From: Deltaproteobacteria bacterium
GTDB lineage: Bacteria; Desulfobacterota; Binatia; Bin18
Reading direction: 5' to 3'
Length of the DNA stretch: 60,908 bases
Assembly (NCBI GenBank): GCA_009692435.1
Contig: SHZE01000005.1
Span: forward strand, 1-60,908
Positions 16,019 to 24,591 of this stretch are shown here, in pieces (position 1 is the first letter of the stretch; every line of letters begins with the position of its first letter). The notes under the pieces were generated by a model. It saw only the letters and a program-made list of their open reading frames with translations, was not told the DNA's origin and did no database searches. A program made the translations under genes and the position numbers.

Positions 16019-17467
16019 ATGAACCAGCGTAAATCGTTGCTCATGATTGTCATCCTCCTAATCCTGGGAGGCTACATCTATTTGGTTGAATCCCCTCGCG
16101 AGCAAAAAGCGGCTGAGGAGAAGAAACTCGTCACATTGGATAAAGACGCCATAGTGGAAATTGCGCTGACATACCCAGACCGTGCGGTCACATTGAAGAA
16201 AACCGACGGGAAATGGCGGATTATCCAGCCGGTCGAGGCCGATGCTGACGAATCCACCGTCAATAACCTCATCACTGCTGTCATTGACGCCGAGGTCAAA
16301 CGGACATTAGACGAGGTTCCCCAAGACCTCACGGTGTACGGGCTGAACGCACCAAGGGTGAAGATGAAGCTGGTGCTCAAGGATGGCAAGCCCCTGCCAT
16401 TAGTGTCACTGGGTAAAAATACCCCTGTCGGCTCCTCGGTTTATGCACAAAAAGAAGGAATGCAAAAAATCCTGCTGCTCCCCCAGACTCTCCGCACGGA
16501 ACTGGCGAAAGAGGTCAAGGATTTACGCGATCGTACAATCTTAACGTTCAGCGACGATGAGGTCAGAAAAATCGCTATCCGCGCGGCGGACTCCGAAATT
16601 GTCTTGCAGAAGGCGGACAGTGGCTGGAAGCTGGAAAAGCCGATTTCGGCAAAAGCGGATGACATGGAGGTCCGCACCTTTCTCTCCAACTTACGCTCTA
16701 TTCGAGCGCAAGATTTTCTTGAAGACCCGACTCTTGAACCCAAGGAATTTGGACTCGCTCCACCACAACTGGAGGTGACACTGACCATCGGCACCGACAA
16801 TGCGCAGAAAACCATTCAGCTCGGCAACGAAAAGACCAACGACAACGGTGGAAAAACTCGCTATCTCAAGCGCGTCGGTCTGGAGAAACCACTCTTTCTG
16901 GTGGGTGATTCGGTATTGCGCGATGTCGGCAAGACCGCAACCGACTTCCGTGACAAAACCGTGGCTCAATTCACCCAGGAGCAGGCGGCAAAAGTCGAGG
17001 TCAAACGCCAAGATGGAGAAGCATTTACGCTCACACGCGGACCCGACAACAAGTGGACAATTGATAAGACGGCGGAAGGGACATTACGAGAGCCTGCCCT
17101 CAGTCAGTTCGTCGCCGATCTGCGAGAACTCCGCGGATTCGAGATTGTCGCGGACAACCCAACCGACTTGAGTCACTATGGTCTCGATCAGCCGGTTGTC
17201 ACAATCGCGATTTCAGACAAAGACGGGAAAAAGTTCGCCACTATCCTCACCGGCCAGAAAACGGAGGGAGAAACAAAGAAAGTGTTCGCCATGGCGGAAG
17301 GCGGGCAGACGGTCTTCGGCCTTCGCGATCACGTTTTTGACCGTCTCAACAAAAAGCCCGCGGAGTTCTGGGAAAAGCCAAATGACAAGAAAGAGGCATC
17401 GGCTCCCGCTCCCGCGCCTTCAATGGGTGAACCTGCAAAGCAGAATGAGGAATCGGCCCAGGAATAG
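16019..17467 (+). CDS. DUF4340 protein, three-repeat form (copy 1)
   Basis: A 482-residue protein with one N-terminal membrane anchor (about residues 7-23, LLMIVILLILGGYIYLV) and a long periplasmic part. DUF4340-like units recur about three times, each pairing a K-x-W-x-I/L-x-x-P strand (GKWRIIQPVEAD, SGWKLEKPISAK, NKWTIDK) with an x-YGL/FGL-x-x-P motif (VYGLNAPRVKMKL, EFGLAPPQLEVTL, HYGLDQPVVTIAI). It ends in a Pro/Ala/Glu-rich tail. It is the last gene of the plus-strand ABC cassette, 19 nt after the GldG-like gene. The counterpart at 55480-56049 is only 189 residues, with a single unit. Confidence 0.87.
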   Translation: MNQRKSLLMIVILLILGGYIYLVESPREQKAAEEKKLVTLDKDAIVEIALTYPDRAVTLKKTDGKWRIIQPVEADADESTVNNLITAVIDAEVKRTLDEVPQDLTVYGLNAPRVKMKLVLKDGKPLPLVSLGKNTPVGSSVYAQKEGMQKILLLPQTLRTELAKEVKDLRDRTILTFSDDEVRKIAIRAADSEIVLQKADSGWKLEKPISAKADDMEVRTFLSNLRSIRAQDFLEDPTLEPKEFGLAPPQLEVTLTIGTDNAQKTIQLGNEKTNDNGGKTRYLKRVGLEKPLFLVGDSVLRDVGKTATDFRDKTVAQFTQEQAAKVEVKRQDGEAFTLTRGPDNKWTIDKTAEGTLREPALSQFVADLRELRGFEIVADNPTDLSHYGLDQPVVTIAISDKDGKKFATILTGQKTEGETKKVFAMAEGGQTVFGLRDHVFDRLNKKPAEFWEKPNDKKEASAPAPAPSMGEPAKQNEESAQE

Positions 17468-17522
17468 CCAGGAAGAGCGATACGTTGACTGCCCCTCCAC
17501 CGTAGTCTCTGTTTCCAAAGCG

Positions 17523-18245
17523 CTACTTATTCTCAATAATCACTTCCACCCGGCGGTTCTTTGCGCGTCCGGCTGCATTGTCCTCACCGTCCCGATTTTT
17601 ATTCGACTCAACTGGATACTTTTCCCCGTATCCTTTCGTGGTAATGCGCTGACTTCTCACACCGTCTGCTTCAAGGGCCGAGGCAACCGCATCGGCTCGG
17701 CGTTCCGAGAGCGCTTGATTCGCCGACTCGCTACCGATCGAGTCGGTGTGCCCCTCGATTGACACACGCCGCCCTCGGGCTTGATCGTTGAGCAGTTCAG
17801 CGATGTCCTGGACCTTTGCTCGTGAACCGCCAGCAAGATTCGCTTTGCCAAACTCGAACAGCACATCGGGTAAGTTTACGATCACCCCGCGTTCGGTTTC
17901 TCGTGCTTCAACCTTCTGTTTCTTAAGTTCCTCCAATAGTTCACGATTCCGCGCCAATTCTTGGCGTTGCTGTGCTACGGCTCGTTCTTCCTCCTCAATA
18001 TTCTCCTCACGCTTCTGCAATTCGTTGCCAACCAAAGCCCCACCCGCGGCACCGAGAGCACCGCCAATGGCAGCCCCTGCCGCCGGATTACCAACCGCGG
18101 CACCAATAATCGCACCCGTGGCAGCGCCAAGACCTGTGCCAACAAGCGTTCCTTTCTCGCGTTGGCTCAGTTCCTGTGAACAGCTCGCGAGCATGACAAC
18201 AAGCGCCAAGACTCCAGTAAGGCGTAAACGGTGAGATAACAACAT
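17523..18245 (-). CDS. OmpA-family glycine-zipper lipoprotein
   Basis: A 240-residue predicted lipoprotein: signal sequence to lipobox LASC, glycine zipper (about residues 34-70, LGAATGAIIGAAVGNP), coiled coil (about 78-112), and C-terminal OmpA domain (about 118-240) with DVLFEFGKANL, SIEGHTDSIGSESAN and GRAKNRRVEVIIENK. The start at 18245 is set by AGGAG; an earlier ATG 15 codons upstream has none. It is a close paralog of 2768-3652 and lies downstream of the glycine-zipper lipoprotein gene 18399-18770. It is expected to sit in the outer membrane and bind peptidoglycan. Confidence 0.88.
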   Translation of the reverse strand: MLLSHRLRLTGVLALVVMLASCSQELSQREKGTLVGTGLGAATGAIIGAAVGNPAAGAAIGGALGAAGGALVGNELQKREENIEEEERAVAQQRQELARNRELLEELKKQKVEARETERGVIVNLPDVLFEFGKANLAGGSRAKVQDIAELLNDQARGRRVSIEGHTDSIGSESANQALSERRADAVASALEADGVRSQRITTKGYGEKYPVESNKNRDGEDNAAGRAKNRRVEVIIENK

Positions 18246-18398
18246 AGAGATTCTCCTGTAAGAGTCGCCCATAGGGAAGGAATGCGTCAAAAGTTTGAGG
18301 AAGCAACTGGACGTCCGCGATTCCTCTTAGCCGCGCGCAAATATGAGTAGAAGTCCTTTTGTCAAGAAGAACCAAATCGGCGGGGATTCACTTGAGCC

Positions 18399-18770
18399 TT
18401 AGTCGTCGTCATCCTCCGCAGCGGGTCTTCGCCGTCTTTGTTGCTTCAATTCTTCAAGCTCCTGGCGTTGCTGTTGAATCTCGCGATTCTGTTCCTCAAT
18501 TTGGCGTTGTAGCGCGGACTGCCGAGTCTCTTGCCCCTGCATCTGATCACCGACCAACCCGCCACTTACACCGCCGAGCGCGCCCCCAATAGCGGCACCG
18601 GCACCCGGATTGCCCACCGCGGCACCAACAATGGCACCAGTGGCCGCACCGAGGCTAGCCCCAACGAGGGTTCCTTTTTCACGTGTGCCAAGTGGTTGGG
18701 AACATCCTTGGACAGTCAAGGTAAAGGCAAGCACTCCCACCGCCACTCCAGTCCGATACTGCATAGACAT
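18399..18770 (-). CDS. Glycine-zipper lipoprotein
   Basis: A 123-residue predicted lipoprotein. AGGAGG lies 7 nt before the chosen ATG (18770), and a second ATG two codons later is also usable. The lipobox is VQGC. A QPLGTREKGTLVGASLG motif leads into the glycine zipper (about 40-75), then a Gln/Glu-rich coiled coil (about 82-112) and an acidic DDDD tail. It equals the protein at 3702-4073 in length and plan. It lies 153 nt upstream of the OmpA-like lipoprotein and downstream of lspA, the peptidase needed to mature both. Confidence 0.82.
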   Translation of the reverse strand: MSMQYRTGVAVGVLAFTLTVQGCSQPLGTREKGTLVGASLGAATGAIVGAAVGNPGAGAAIGGALGGVSGGLVGDQMQGQETRQSALQRQIEEQNREIQQQRQELEELKQQRRRRPAAEDDDD

Positions 18771-18879
18771 GTCAACACCTCCTCTCTTGTGAGTGTGAAC
18801 AACGGTTTGCTGGCAAGGCATGCTACTGGGCGCGATTTCCCTCATCAATATAAAAAAATTAAGGAAGTGGGTGCGTGTT

Positions 18880-19377
18880 TTATGGAACAGGCGCTGGAGG
18901 ATTGCGGAAGGAGGTCCACAGCAGGCCAATCACACCAAGAGTGATACACGAATCGGCGACGTTGAACGCGGGCCACTGGTACATCCCCCAATAGAAAAGG
19001 AGAAAATCGATGACTTCACCATACACAACGCGGTCAATGAGATTGCCAATCGCCCCAGCCAGAACGCCAGATACCGCGATGGTCAGCAAGAGTCCTTCTT
19101 CCTTCACATGATGGAGAAAGACCGAGAGCGCCACGATCGCAATCCCGGTCACCACGAAAAAAAACGGCTGACGAAACCACTCCGGCGCTTGGGCAAACAT
19201 GCTGAAAGCCGCGCCAGGGTTGCGCAGGTGCGTCAGATCAAAAAACGAGGGCACGACGGGGATGCGCTCGTACAAGGGAATCATCCGCGCGACCAGGATT
19301 TTGGTGGCCTGGTCGAGCAGGATAATCCCCAACACCATCACGATAATAACCTGCGTTCTTGTGCTCACGTCGGCCAC
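18880..19377 (-). CDS. lspA: Lipoprotein signal peptidase (SPase II)
   Basis: A 165-residue inner-membrane aspartyl peptidase that removes signal peptides from prolipoproteins. Four membrane helices are evident. Conserved blocks are DQATK near the first helix, LRNPGAAFSMF, GAIGNLIDRV and PAFNVADS; the last two supply the catalytic Asp pair. Length is normal. It starts 12 nt after ileS ends, the classic ileS-lspA pairing, and is followed by two lipoprotein genes on the same strand. Confidence 0.95.
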   Translation of the reverse strand: MADVSTRTQVIIVMVLGIILLDQATKILVARMIPLYERIPVVPSFFDLTHLRNPGAAFSMFAQAPEWFRQPFFFVVTGIAIVALSVFLHHVKEEGLLLTIAVSGVLAGAIGNLIDRVVYGEVIDFLLFYWGMYQWPAFNVADSCITLGVIGLLWTSFRNPPAPVP

Positions 19378-19389
19378 ACTCCTGGGAGA

Positions 19390-22300
19390 TTACGCACGTT
19401 GGACCCCAACGGTGAGGGACATCCCCTCGATCGTCACACTCTCCACTTTATCGCCGCCCGGCGTGCTGAGGCGCAAAGACCGCGCTAGTGTCTCTTGTTG
19501 AATGTACGACCGGTGGCGGTCAATGGCTGTCGCTAACTGAGCAGTCGCGTCGTACGTCACGGCAATCCGATCTTCCACTTGATAGCCCGCATCCTTGCGC
19601 AATTGCTGAATATGATGGACGACTTCCCGCGCTAACCCTTCAGCAATCAGCTCCTCGGTCAGCTCGCACGACAACTCAATGGAGATGAAACGGTCCGACC
19701 GCACATCCGGTGCGCCGTCCCGCGCCTGCCGGAGAATCTGCACCTCGTTGGGTTGGAACACCTCGCCGTCAAGAGTCAGGGACTCTCCAGCTTCGAGCGA
19801 GAGCATCTGTTCATGCGATAGGGCCGCGATCTTCTTGGTGACGGCTCCAAAGCCCTTACCGAAGCGGGGACCGAGCAATTGGGGATTCGGCTTTGCGCTC
19901 AGAGACACCTTGGTCTCTTCAGCGGTGCCGTAGGTGACGGTTTTCACATTCAGTTCTTCTTGAATGTACGCCTCTAAGGGTTGAATCTTGTCGAGCACCC
20001 ATTGTTGCCGATGCAAGATGGTGATTCGCGGTAAGGGCATACGTACTTTGACCTTGCGTTCATTCCGCAGGCTCCGTCCTAACAAGACGATCCGCTGCAT
20101 ACGGGCCACGGCATCTTCAAGCTCAAGATCAACGAGTCGTTCATCGTAGGTGGGAAAATCTTCAAGATGCACGCTTTCCGTCGTATGGCCATCTTGGAGT
20201 GTCATCAAGTTGCGATAAATCGCGTCGGCCAGGAACGGGGTGAACGGGGCCATCAGCTTGGAGAACCCCACGAGCACATCATAGAGGGCGCGATACGCGA
20301 ACGACTTGTCGGCATCCGTTCCCTCTCCCCAGAACCGCCGCCGGTTGAGGCGCACGTACCAATTGGTCAGTTCGTTCAGGAAGTCGAGCAAGGCAGGGAC
20401 GACGTTGTAGAGGCGATAGGCTTCCATTTCCTGTGAGGTCCGCCGCACCAGCGATTGCTGTCGGGACTCGATCCAGCGATCAAGAATGTTGGGCGACGGC
20501 TCCGCCGGAGTGTGTGACGGTCGCCACTGATCGACCAACGCGTAGGTCACAAAGAATTTGTACGCGTTCCACCACGGGTACAGCAGTCGGCGAACCGTAT
20601 CGCGCACACCGCTCTCGCTGAAACGCAATTCCTCGGCTCTCACCAGTGGTGAATTAATGAGATACAAACGGAGCGCATCCGCTCCGTGTTCAGCGAGAAT
20701 CTCTTCCGGCTCTGGATAGTTCTTGAGCCGCTTACTCATCTTTTTGCCATCTTCGGCCAACACTAAGCCGTTCACGACCACATGATAAAAAGCCGGCTTG
20801 TTAAAGAGTGCCGTCGACATCACCGCGAGTGTGTAGAACCAGCCTCGGGTTTGATCGAGCCCTTCGGCGATGAAATCAGCGGGAAATGACCGGGCAAAGT
20901 CCTCTTTCCGTTCAAACGGGTAGTGAACCTGCGCGTAGGGCATGGAGCCGCTCTCGAACCAACAATCGAACACGTAAGGCACCCGCCGCATGACACCGTT
21001 ACCGTTGGCCGCGGGAAACGTGAGATCATCCACATATTCGCGGTGGAGGTCGGTCACACGGCCTCCTCCAGTGCGGTGGGCGAGATCGGCGACGCTCTCC
21101 AGACAAACGATTTCGCTGCTATCGTCATTTTTCCAGATTGGCAGCGGCGTGCCCCAGTAACGATTGCGGCTGATTGCCCAGTCACGCGCATTCTCAAGCC
21201 AGTTGCCGAACCGTCCGTCCCGCAGATGCTCCGGCACCCAAGCGGTAAGTTTATTGTTGGCTACTAACGCATCCCGAAAGGCTTCAACCCGCACGAACCA
21301 GGTGGTGGCCGCGCGATAAATCAGCGGCGTATCACTGCGCCAACAGAACGGATAGCTGTGAGTAATCGTTCCTTGATGCACGAGTTTCTTCTCGCGTTTG
21401 AGCTTTTCAATAATTTTGGGATCGGCTTCCTTGACATGGAGACCCAGGAAATCACTCACCGGCGCGGTAAAGCGACCTTCATCATCAACTGGATTGACCA
21501 GGTCGATACCGGCCTTCTGACACGCGTAGAAGTCTTCCTCACCAAACGCGGGAGCAATATGGACGATACCGGTTCCATCTTCGGTCGTGACGTAATCCGC
21601 TGGGATCACGCGAAACGCACCCGTCGCTTTTTTGTCCGCGAAATAGGGGAAGAGTGGGCCATACTTCCGCCCCACTAAATCTTTCCCTTTGTAGCGGGCC
21701 TCGACGGTATAGGCTTCGGCCTTGGGGAAATAGACCTTCAGTCGCGAGTCCGCCAGAATGTAGCACGTATGATCACTATGATCGCGCACCTTGACGTAGT
21801 CGATCTCAGGACCGACCGCGAGAGCGAGGTTGCTCGGTAGTGTCCATGGTGTTGTTGTCCACGCCACAAAATAGGTGTGCTCTTCTCCCTCGGCGGCAAA
21901 ACGGACAGTAAGCGCGGGGTCTTGGACTTCTTTATAATTGAGATTGGCTTCAAAGTTCGATAGGACGGTGCCGAGTCGGGTCGAGAATGGCAACACCTTG
22001 TGGCCTTCATAGATGAGGTCTTTGTCCCACAATTGCTTGAAGGCCCACCACACACTTTCCATGAAGGAGAGGTCCATCGTGCGGTAGTCATTACGAAAAT
22101 CGACCCACCGCCCCATGCGGCGCACGGTTTTTTCCCATTCTTTAGTGTAACGCAGGACAATTTTGCGACATTCGGAGTTGAACTGCGCGACACCAAAGCG
22201 TTCGATGTCGCTCTTGCCGCTCAATCCCAGCGCTTGTTCAATCTCCATTTCCACGGGCAGACCGTGGCAATCCCAGCCAAAGCGCCGTTCGACGTATCGT

Positions 22301-22524
22301 CCCCGCATGGTCCAGAACCGTGGAATAATATCCTTGATCGTCCCAGCCAGCAGGTGACCGTAATGAGGTAATCCGGTGGCGAACGGAGGCCCGTCGTAGA
22401 AAATGAAGGGGGATTGCTGACGGGTCTTCGCCAGCGTTTTGGCAAAAATCTCTTTCTCGTCCCAGAACTTGAGAACTTCAAGTTCAACCTCGGCAAGTTT
22501 CACATTTTCGGCAACCGGTTCCAT
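19390..22524 (-). CDS. ileS: Isoleucyl-tRNA synthetase, IleS2-like
   Basis: A 1044-residue class I aminoacyl-tRNA synthetase. The nucleotide-binding motifs are GLPHYGHLLAGTIKD (HIGH variant HYGH, about residue 55) and KMSKRLKNY (KMSKS variant, about 600). The editing domain lies between them and includes FVAWTTTPWTLPSNLAL. The C-terminal part (about 700-1044) holds the anticodon-binding helical domain and a tail with LHRQQWVLDKIQPLEAYIQE. The sequence style (WDCHGLPVEMEIEQ) and length match the eukaryote-like IleS2 class, which tends to tolerate mupirocin. That class assignment is from memory of the motifs. Confidence 0.95.
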   Translation of the reverse strand: MEPVAENVKLAEVELEVLKFWDEKEIFAKTLAKTRQQSPFIFYDGPPFATGLPHYGHLLAGTIKDIIPRFWTMRGRYVERRFGWDCHGLPVEMEIEQALGLSGKSDIERFGVAQFNSECRKIVLRYTKEWEKTVRRMGRWVDFRNDYRTMDLSFMESVWWAFKQLWDKDLIYEGHKVLPFSTRLGTVLSNFEANLNYKEVQDPALTVRFAAEGEEHTYFVAWTTTPWTLPSNLALAVGPEIDYVKVRDHSDHTCYILADSRLKVYFPKAEAYTVEARYKGKDLVGRKYGPLFPYFADKKATGAFRVIPADYVTTEDGTGIVHIAPAFGEEDFYACQKAGIDLVNPVDDEGRFTAPVSDFLGLHVKEADPKIIEKLKREKKLVHQGTITHSYPFCWRSDTPLIYRAATTWFVRVEAFRDALVANNKLTAWVPEHLRDGRFGNWLENARDWAISRNRYWGTPLPIWKNDDSSEIVCLESVADLAHRTGGGRVTDLHREYVDDLTFPAANGNGVMRRVPYVFDCWFESGSMPYAQVHYPFERKEDFARSFPADFIAEGLDQTRGWFYTLAVMSTALFNKPAFYHVVVNGLVLAEDGKKMSKRLKNYPEPEEILAEHGADALRLYLINSPLVRAEELRFSESGVRDTVRRLLYPWWNAYKFFVTYALVDQWRPSHTPAEPSPNILDRWIESRQQSLVRRTSQEMEAYRLYNVVPALLDFLNELTNWYVRLNRRRFWGEGTDADKSFAYRALYDVLVGFSKLMAPFTPFLADAIYRNLMTLQDGHTTESVHLEDFPTYDERLVDLELEDAVARMQRIVLLGRSLRNERKVKVRMPLPRITILHRQQWVLDKIQPLEAYIQEELNVKTVTYGTAEETKVSLSAKPNPQLLGPRFGKGFGAVTKKIAALSHEQMLSLEAGESLTLDGEVFQPNEVQILRQARDGAPDVRSDRFISIELSCELTEELIAEGLAREVVHHIQQLRKDAGYQVEDRIAVTYDATAQLATAIDRHRSYIQQETLARSLRLSTPGGDKVESVTIEGMSLTVGVQRA

Positions 22525-22710
22525 AGTGTGTTGTTCCTGACCGCGATACTGACGCTGTGTAAGATGGCTGAAAGACAGGGGCCTAAGCTATCGACTGGGG
22601 GTATCTTTGGCTAGAGGGCGCACCGTGGCACGGACCGCTCTTGACCGCTGCCCATTTGGTGAAAACAATAGGCCCTCGAATCTCGAATCAATATGAGGAG
22701 TATGACATCA

Positions 22711-22917
22711 ATGGGCAAACGGAAAATGATTAACTTCGCGCTACCAGGGACCGGTCAATACGAAGATGTCGAAGAAGAGGGAATGCCCAAACCGTGTGCA
22801 ATGGGGATTCCGTGGGTCAATGTGGACACGCTCAGCACGATCTCACAAAGAACTATCCCTCGGACCGGACCAAAGGGAGAGATATTGCCGACGCAACCCG
22901 TACAACGGAAAGGGTAG
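22711..22917 (+). CDS. Small hypothetical protein
   Basis: A 68-residue ORF starting MGKRKMINFALPGTGQYED. GAGGAG at 22695-22700 is correctly spaced for ATG 22711; the in-frame ATG at 22702 is too close to it. It is hydrophilic, has no signal peptide and ends with Pro/Thr-rich TGPKGEILPTQPVQRKG. No family is recognised. It stands alone between ileS (divergent) and a heptamer-repeat region. A good ribosome-binding site favours a real gene, but length and lack of homology keep confidence low. Confidence 0.4.
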   Translation: MGKRKMINFALPGTGQYEDVEEEGMPKPCAMGIPWVNVDTLSTISQRTIPRTGPKGEILPTQPVQRKG

Positions 22918-22919
22918 GA

Positions 22920-23059
22920 GGTCCAAGGTCTCAAGTCCAAGGTCTAGAGTCTTGAGGATCGTAGGATCGCGTGACATGCACCAAGGAATCAATGCGTAAA
23001 ACGCATCCTACAACTCCGAACTGTCTGGAACTCCGAACTGTTTGGGAACTCCGAACTGT
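22920..23059. repeat. Heptameric repeat region with AACTCCG motifs
   Basis: Five consecutive 7-mers occupy 22920-22954: GGTCCAA, GGTCTCA, AGTCCAA, GGTCTAG, AGTCTTG. After a short inverted repeat (GTAGGAT ... ATCCTAC, with an inner TGCGTAAAACGCA hairpin), the paired unit AACTCCG-AACTGT occurs three times (23012-23024, 23029-23041, 23047-23059) at 17-18 nt spacing. The pattern matches short tandemly repeated repetitive sequences. Confidence 0.75.
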
Positions 23060-23065
23060 GGCCCC

Positions 23066-23359
23066 TCAGTCCTGCCGCAGCCGTCGCGGCGAGGCAGCAC
23101 GTTTCGAGCGTTGCCGTTCTTCACCAAGCAAGGAGTGTGACTGGCGGCGGATACCGAAATAGTAACAGCAGATGTCGTTGTCCAAGTCGTTATTGAAAGT
23201 GCGTTGTTGACCGTCTTCAAAGAGGATACGGACGAGGCAGGTGCCGCCCACCAGCACTGACGTCATCTCTTCGACAACGGCGCCTTCCCCCCACTCTCCA
23301 TAGCGAAGATGGATGACCTTGTCTCCGAGTCGAAGATATAACCGGGGTCGGTCGTGCAC
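23066..23359 (-). CDS. DUF3553-like small protein
   Basis: A 97-residue protein. Residues 10-65 (LGDKVIHLRYGEWGEGAVVE, then VRILFEDGQQRTFNNDLD) follow the beta-barrel pattern of DUF3553/CarD-like modules: G-D-x-V-x-H-x-x-x-G-x-G-x-V followed by V-x-F-x-DG. This module also forms the C-terminus of UvrD helicases and often binds protein or nucleic acid. The tail is basic (RQRSKRAASPRRLRQD). It lies 243 nt downstream of the MBL hydrolase gene on the same strand. Stand-alone function is unknown. Confidence 0.6.
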   Translation of the reverse strand: MHDRPRLYLRLGDKVIHLRYGEWGEGAVVEEMTSVLVGGTCLVRILFEDGQQRTFNNDLDNDICCYYFGIRRQSHSLLGEERQRSKRAASPRRLRQD

Positions 23360-23601
23360 GGCAAATCCTAGTCACTGATTTCTGCCCCTCTTGTAGCCGA
23401 AAACCGCGGCCCGAAGCAAGGGGAAAGCGCAACAGAGGCTTTTACCACCAATTATTTAAAAGGAATGGGAAATGGAGGGATCAACAGGTTTGAGCAGGCC
23501 ACACTCGGCAATCAGTCGGCCACTACGGTCGCGGGCGCTCCAGTAGCATATCCGGGCCAACGGATGGTATGGGTCACTCCCGCCGCATAGAGAGGAATAC
23601 G

Positions 23602-24336
23602 CTACAGGTCGATCACCAAGCCGTCATGCGCGCACTCAAGGGCAACTTCACCCATACGTTCGAGCACTTCCCGACCAATGTGACTCAAGACCAGTCGCTT
23701 GCACCCTAACCGATGTCGCTGGGCGGCAATTTGAGGGTAGCTGACATGAAAGGTGGTCTGGCTAGAGAAATAACAACACTCGCAAATGAACAAGTCCGTC
23801 CCCTGTGAGTGAGTAATGAGGTCCTCATTCCACCCACAATCCCCAGAATACAGAATGGTCTTCCCTCCGATCCGCACCCGATAGCCTAATGAAATATCTT
23901 TTTCTTGATGGGGCACTTGGAACGGCAAGAATTCGCATCCCTCAAGGGTGAGAGGTTGACCGGGAGTGAACTCATAGAACGATAACGGAAACGAAGTGCC
24001 GCGCGCTGCTAACTCGCGGTACATGGCGCTATGGAGGGCCCGCACTCGCTCTTCGGTTCCTGGTGGGCCGGCAATCAACAGTGGCTTGGTGCGCGGATTT
24101 TCGTAGGTATATTCAAGGAAGAGAAACGAAAGTCCGCCAAAGTGGTCCCCGTGCAGATGGCTAATGGCGACAAGGTCAATGCGCTCAGCGGGAATGTTCA
24201 ACGCTTTTAAGCCGAGCAGCGTGGTCGTACCACAGTCAAGAAGCACACCTTGCCCCTGTGCCTCTATGAGATAACTGCTTTGCCGACGGCCTCCACTACT
24301 AAAGGCGTCTCCTGCACCCAGAACTGTGACTCGCAT
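23602..24336 (-). CDS. MBL-fold metallo-hydrolase, RNase Z-like
   Basis: A 244-residue metallo-beta-lactamase-fold protein opening with MRVTVLGAGDAFSSGGRRQS. The metal-binding motif SHLHGDHFGG is at about residue 60. Further ligands are expected at the His of PHQEKD, the Asp of YSGDCGW and the late His of LSHIGRE. The layout resembles RNase Z / arylsulfatase / cyclic-nucleotide phosphodiesterase-like enzymes, without the RNase Z exosite arm. It diverges from the alpha-2-macroglobulin gene. The substrate is not predictable. Confidence 0.85.
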   Translation of the reverse strand: MRVTVLGAGDAFSSGGRRQSSYLIEAQGQGVLLDCGTTTLLGLKALNIPAERIDLVAISHLHGDHFGGLSFLFLEYTYENPRTKPLLIAGPPGTEERVRALHSAMYRELAARGTSFPLSFYEFTPGQPLTLEGCEFLPFQVPHQEKDISLGYRVRIGGKTILYSGDCGWNEDLITHSQGTDLFICECCYFSSQTTFHVSYPQIAAQRHRLGCKRLVLSHIGREVLERMGEVALECAHDGLVIDL

Positions 24337-24591
24337 TATTTCGCTCTCTTATGGGAGACCTGCTCGCTACCCTCTCCTCTTTCATCGTCTCTACCCTGTT
24401 TCCCGGAGCTGAACAAGCCTCCATTTTTTGTCCTTGCTGAAAACATCGGTGAAAGTGGGAATTCCTTTATTTTCCTTTCTTCATGGCTCTGGTCCGCGGA
24501 AGAATGTGCTATAGAAAAGGGCGCGGCAATCTCACATGGAGTGCGCTCAAGACTGTATTCCATCACCGCCGTAACAGAGGAGGCATTATTT

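Noticed and set aside
24250..24591. Longer N-terminus of the alpha-2-macroglobulin
   Set aside because: The open frame overlaps the divergent MBL gene start; a strong Shine-Dalgarno and membrane anchor place the start at 24592.
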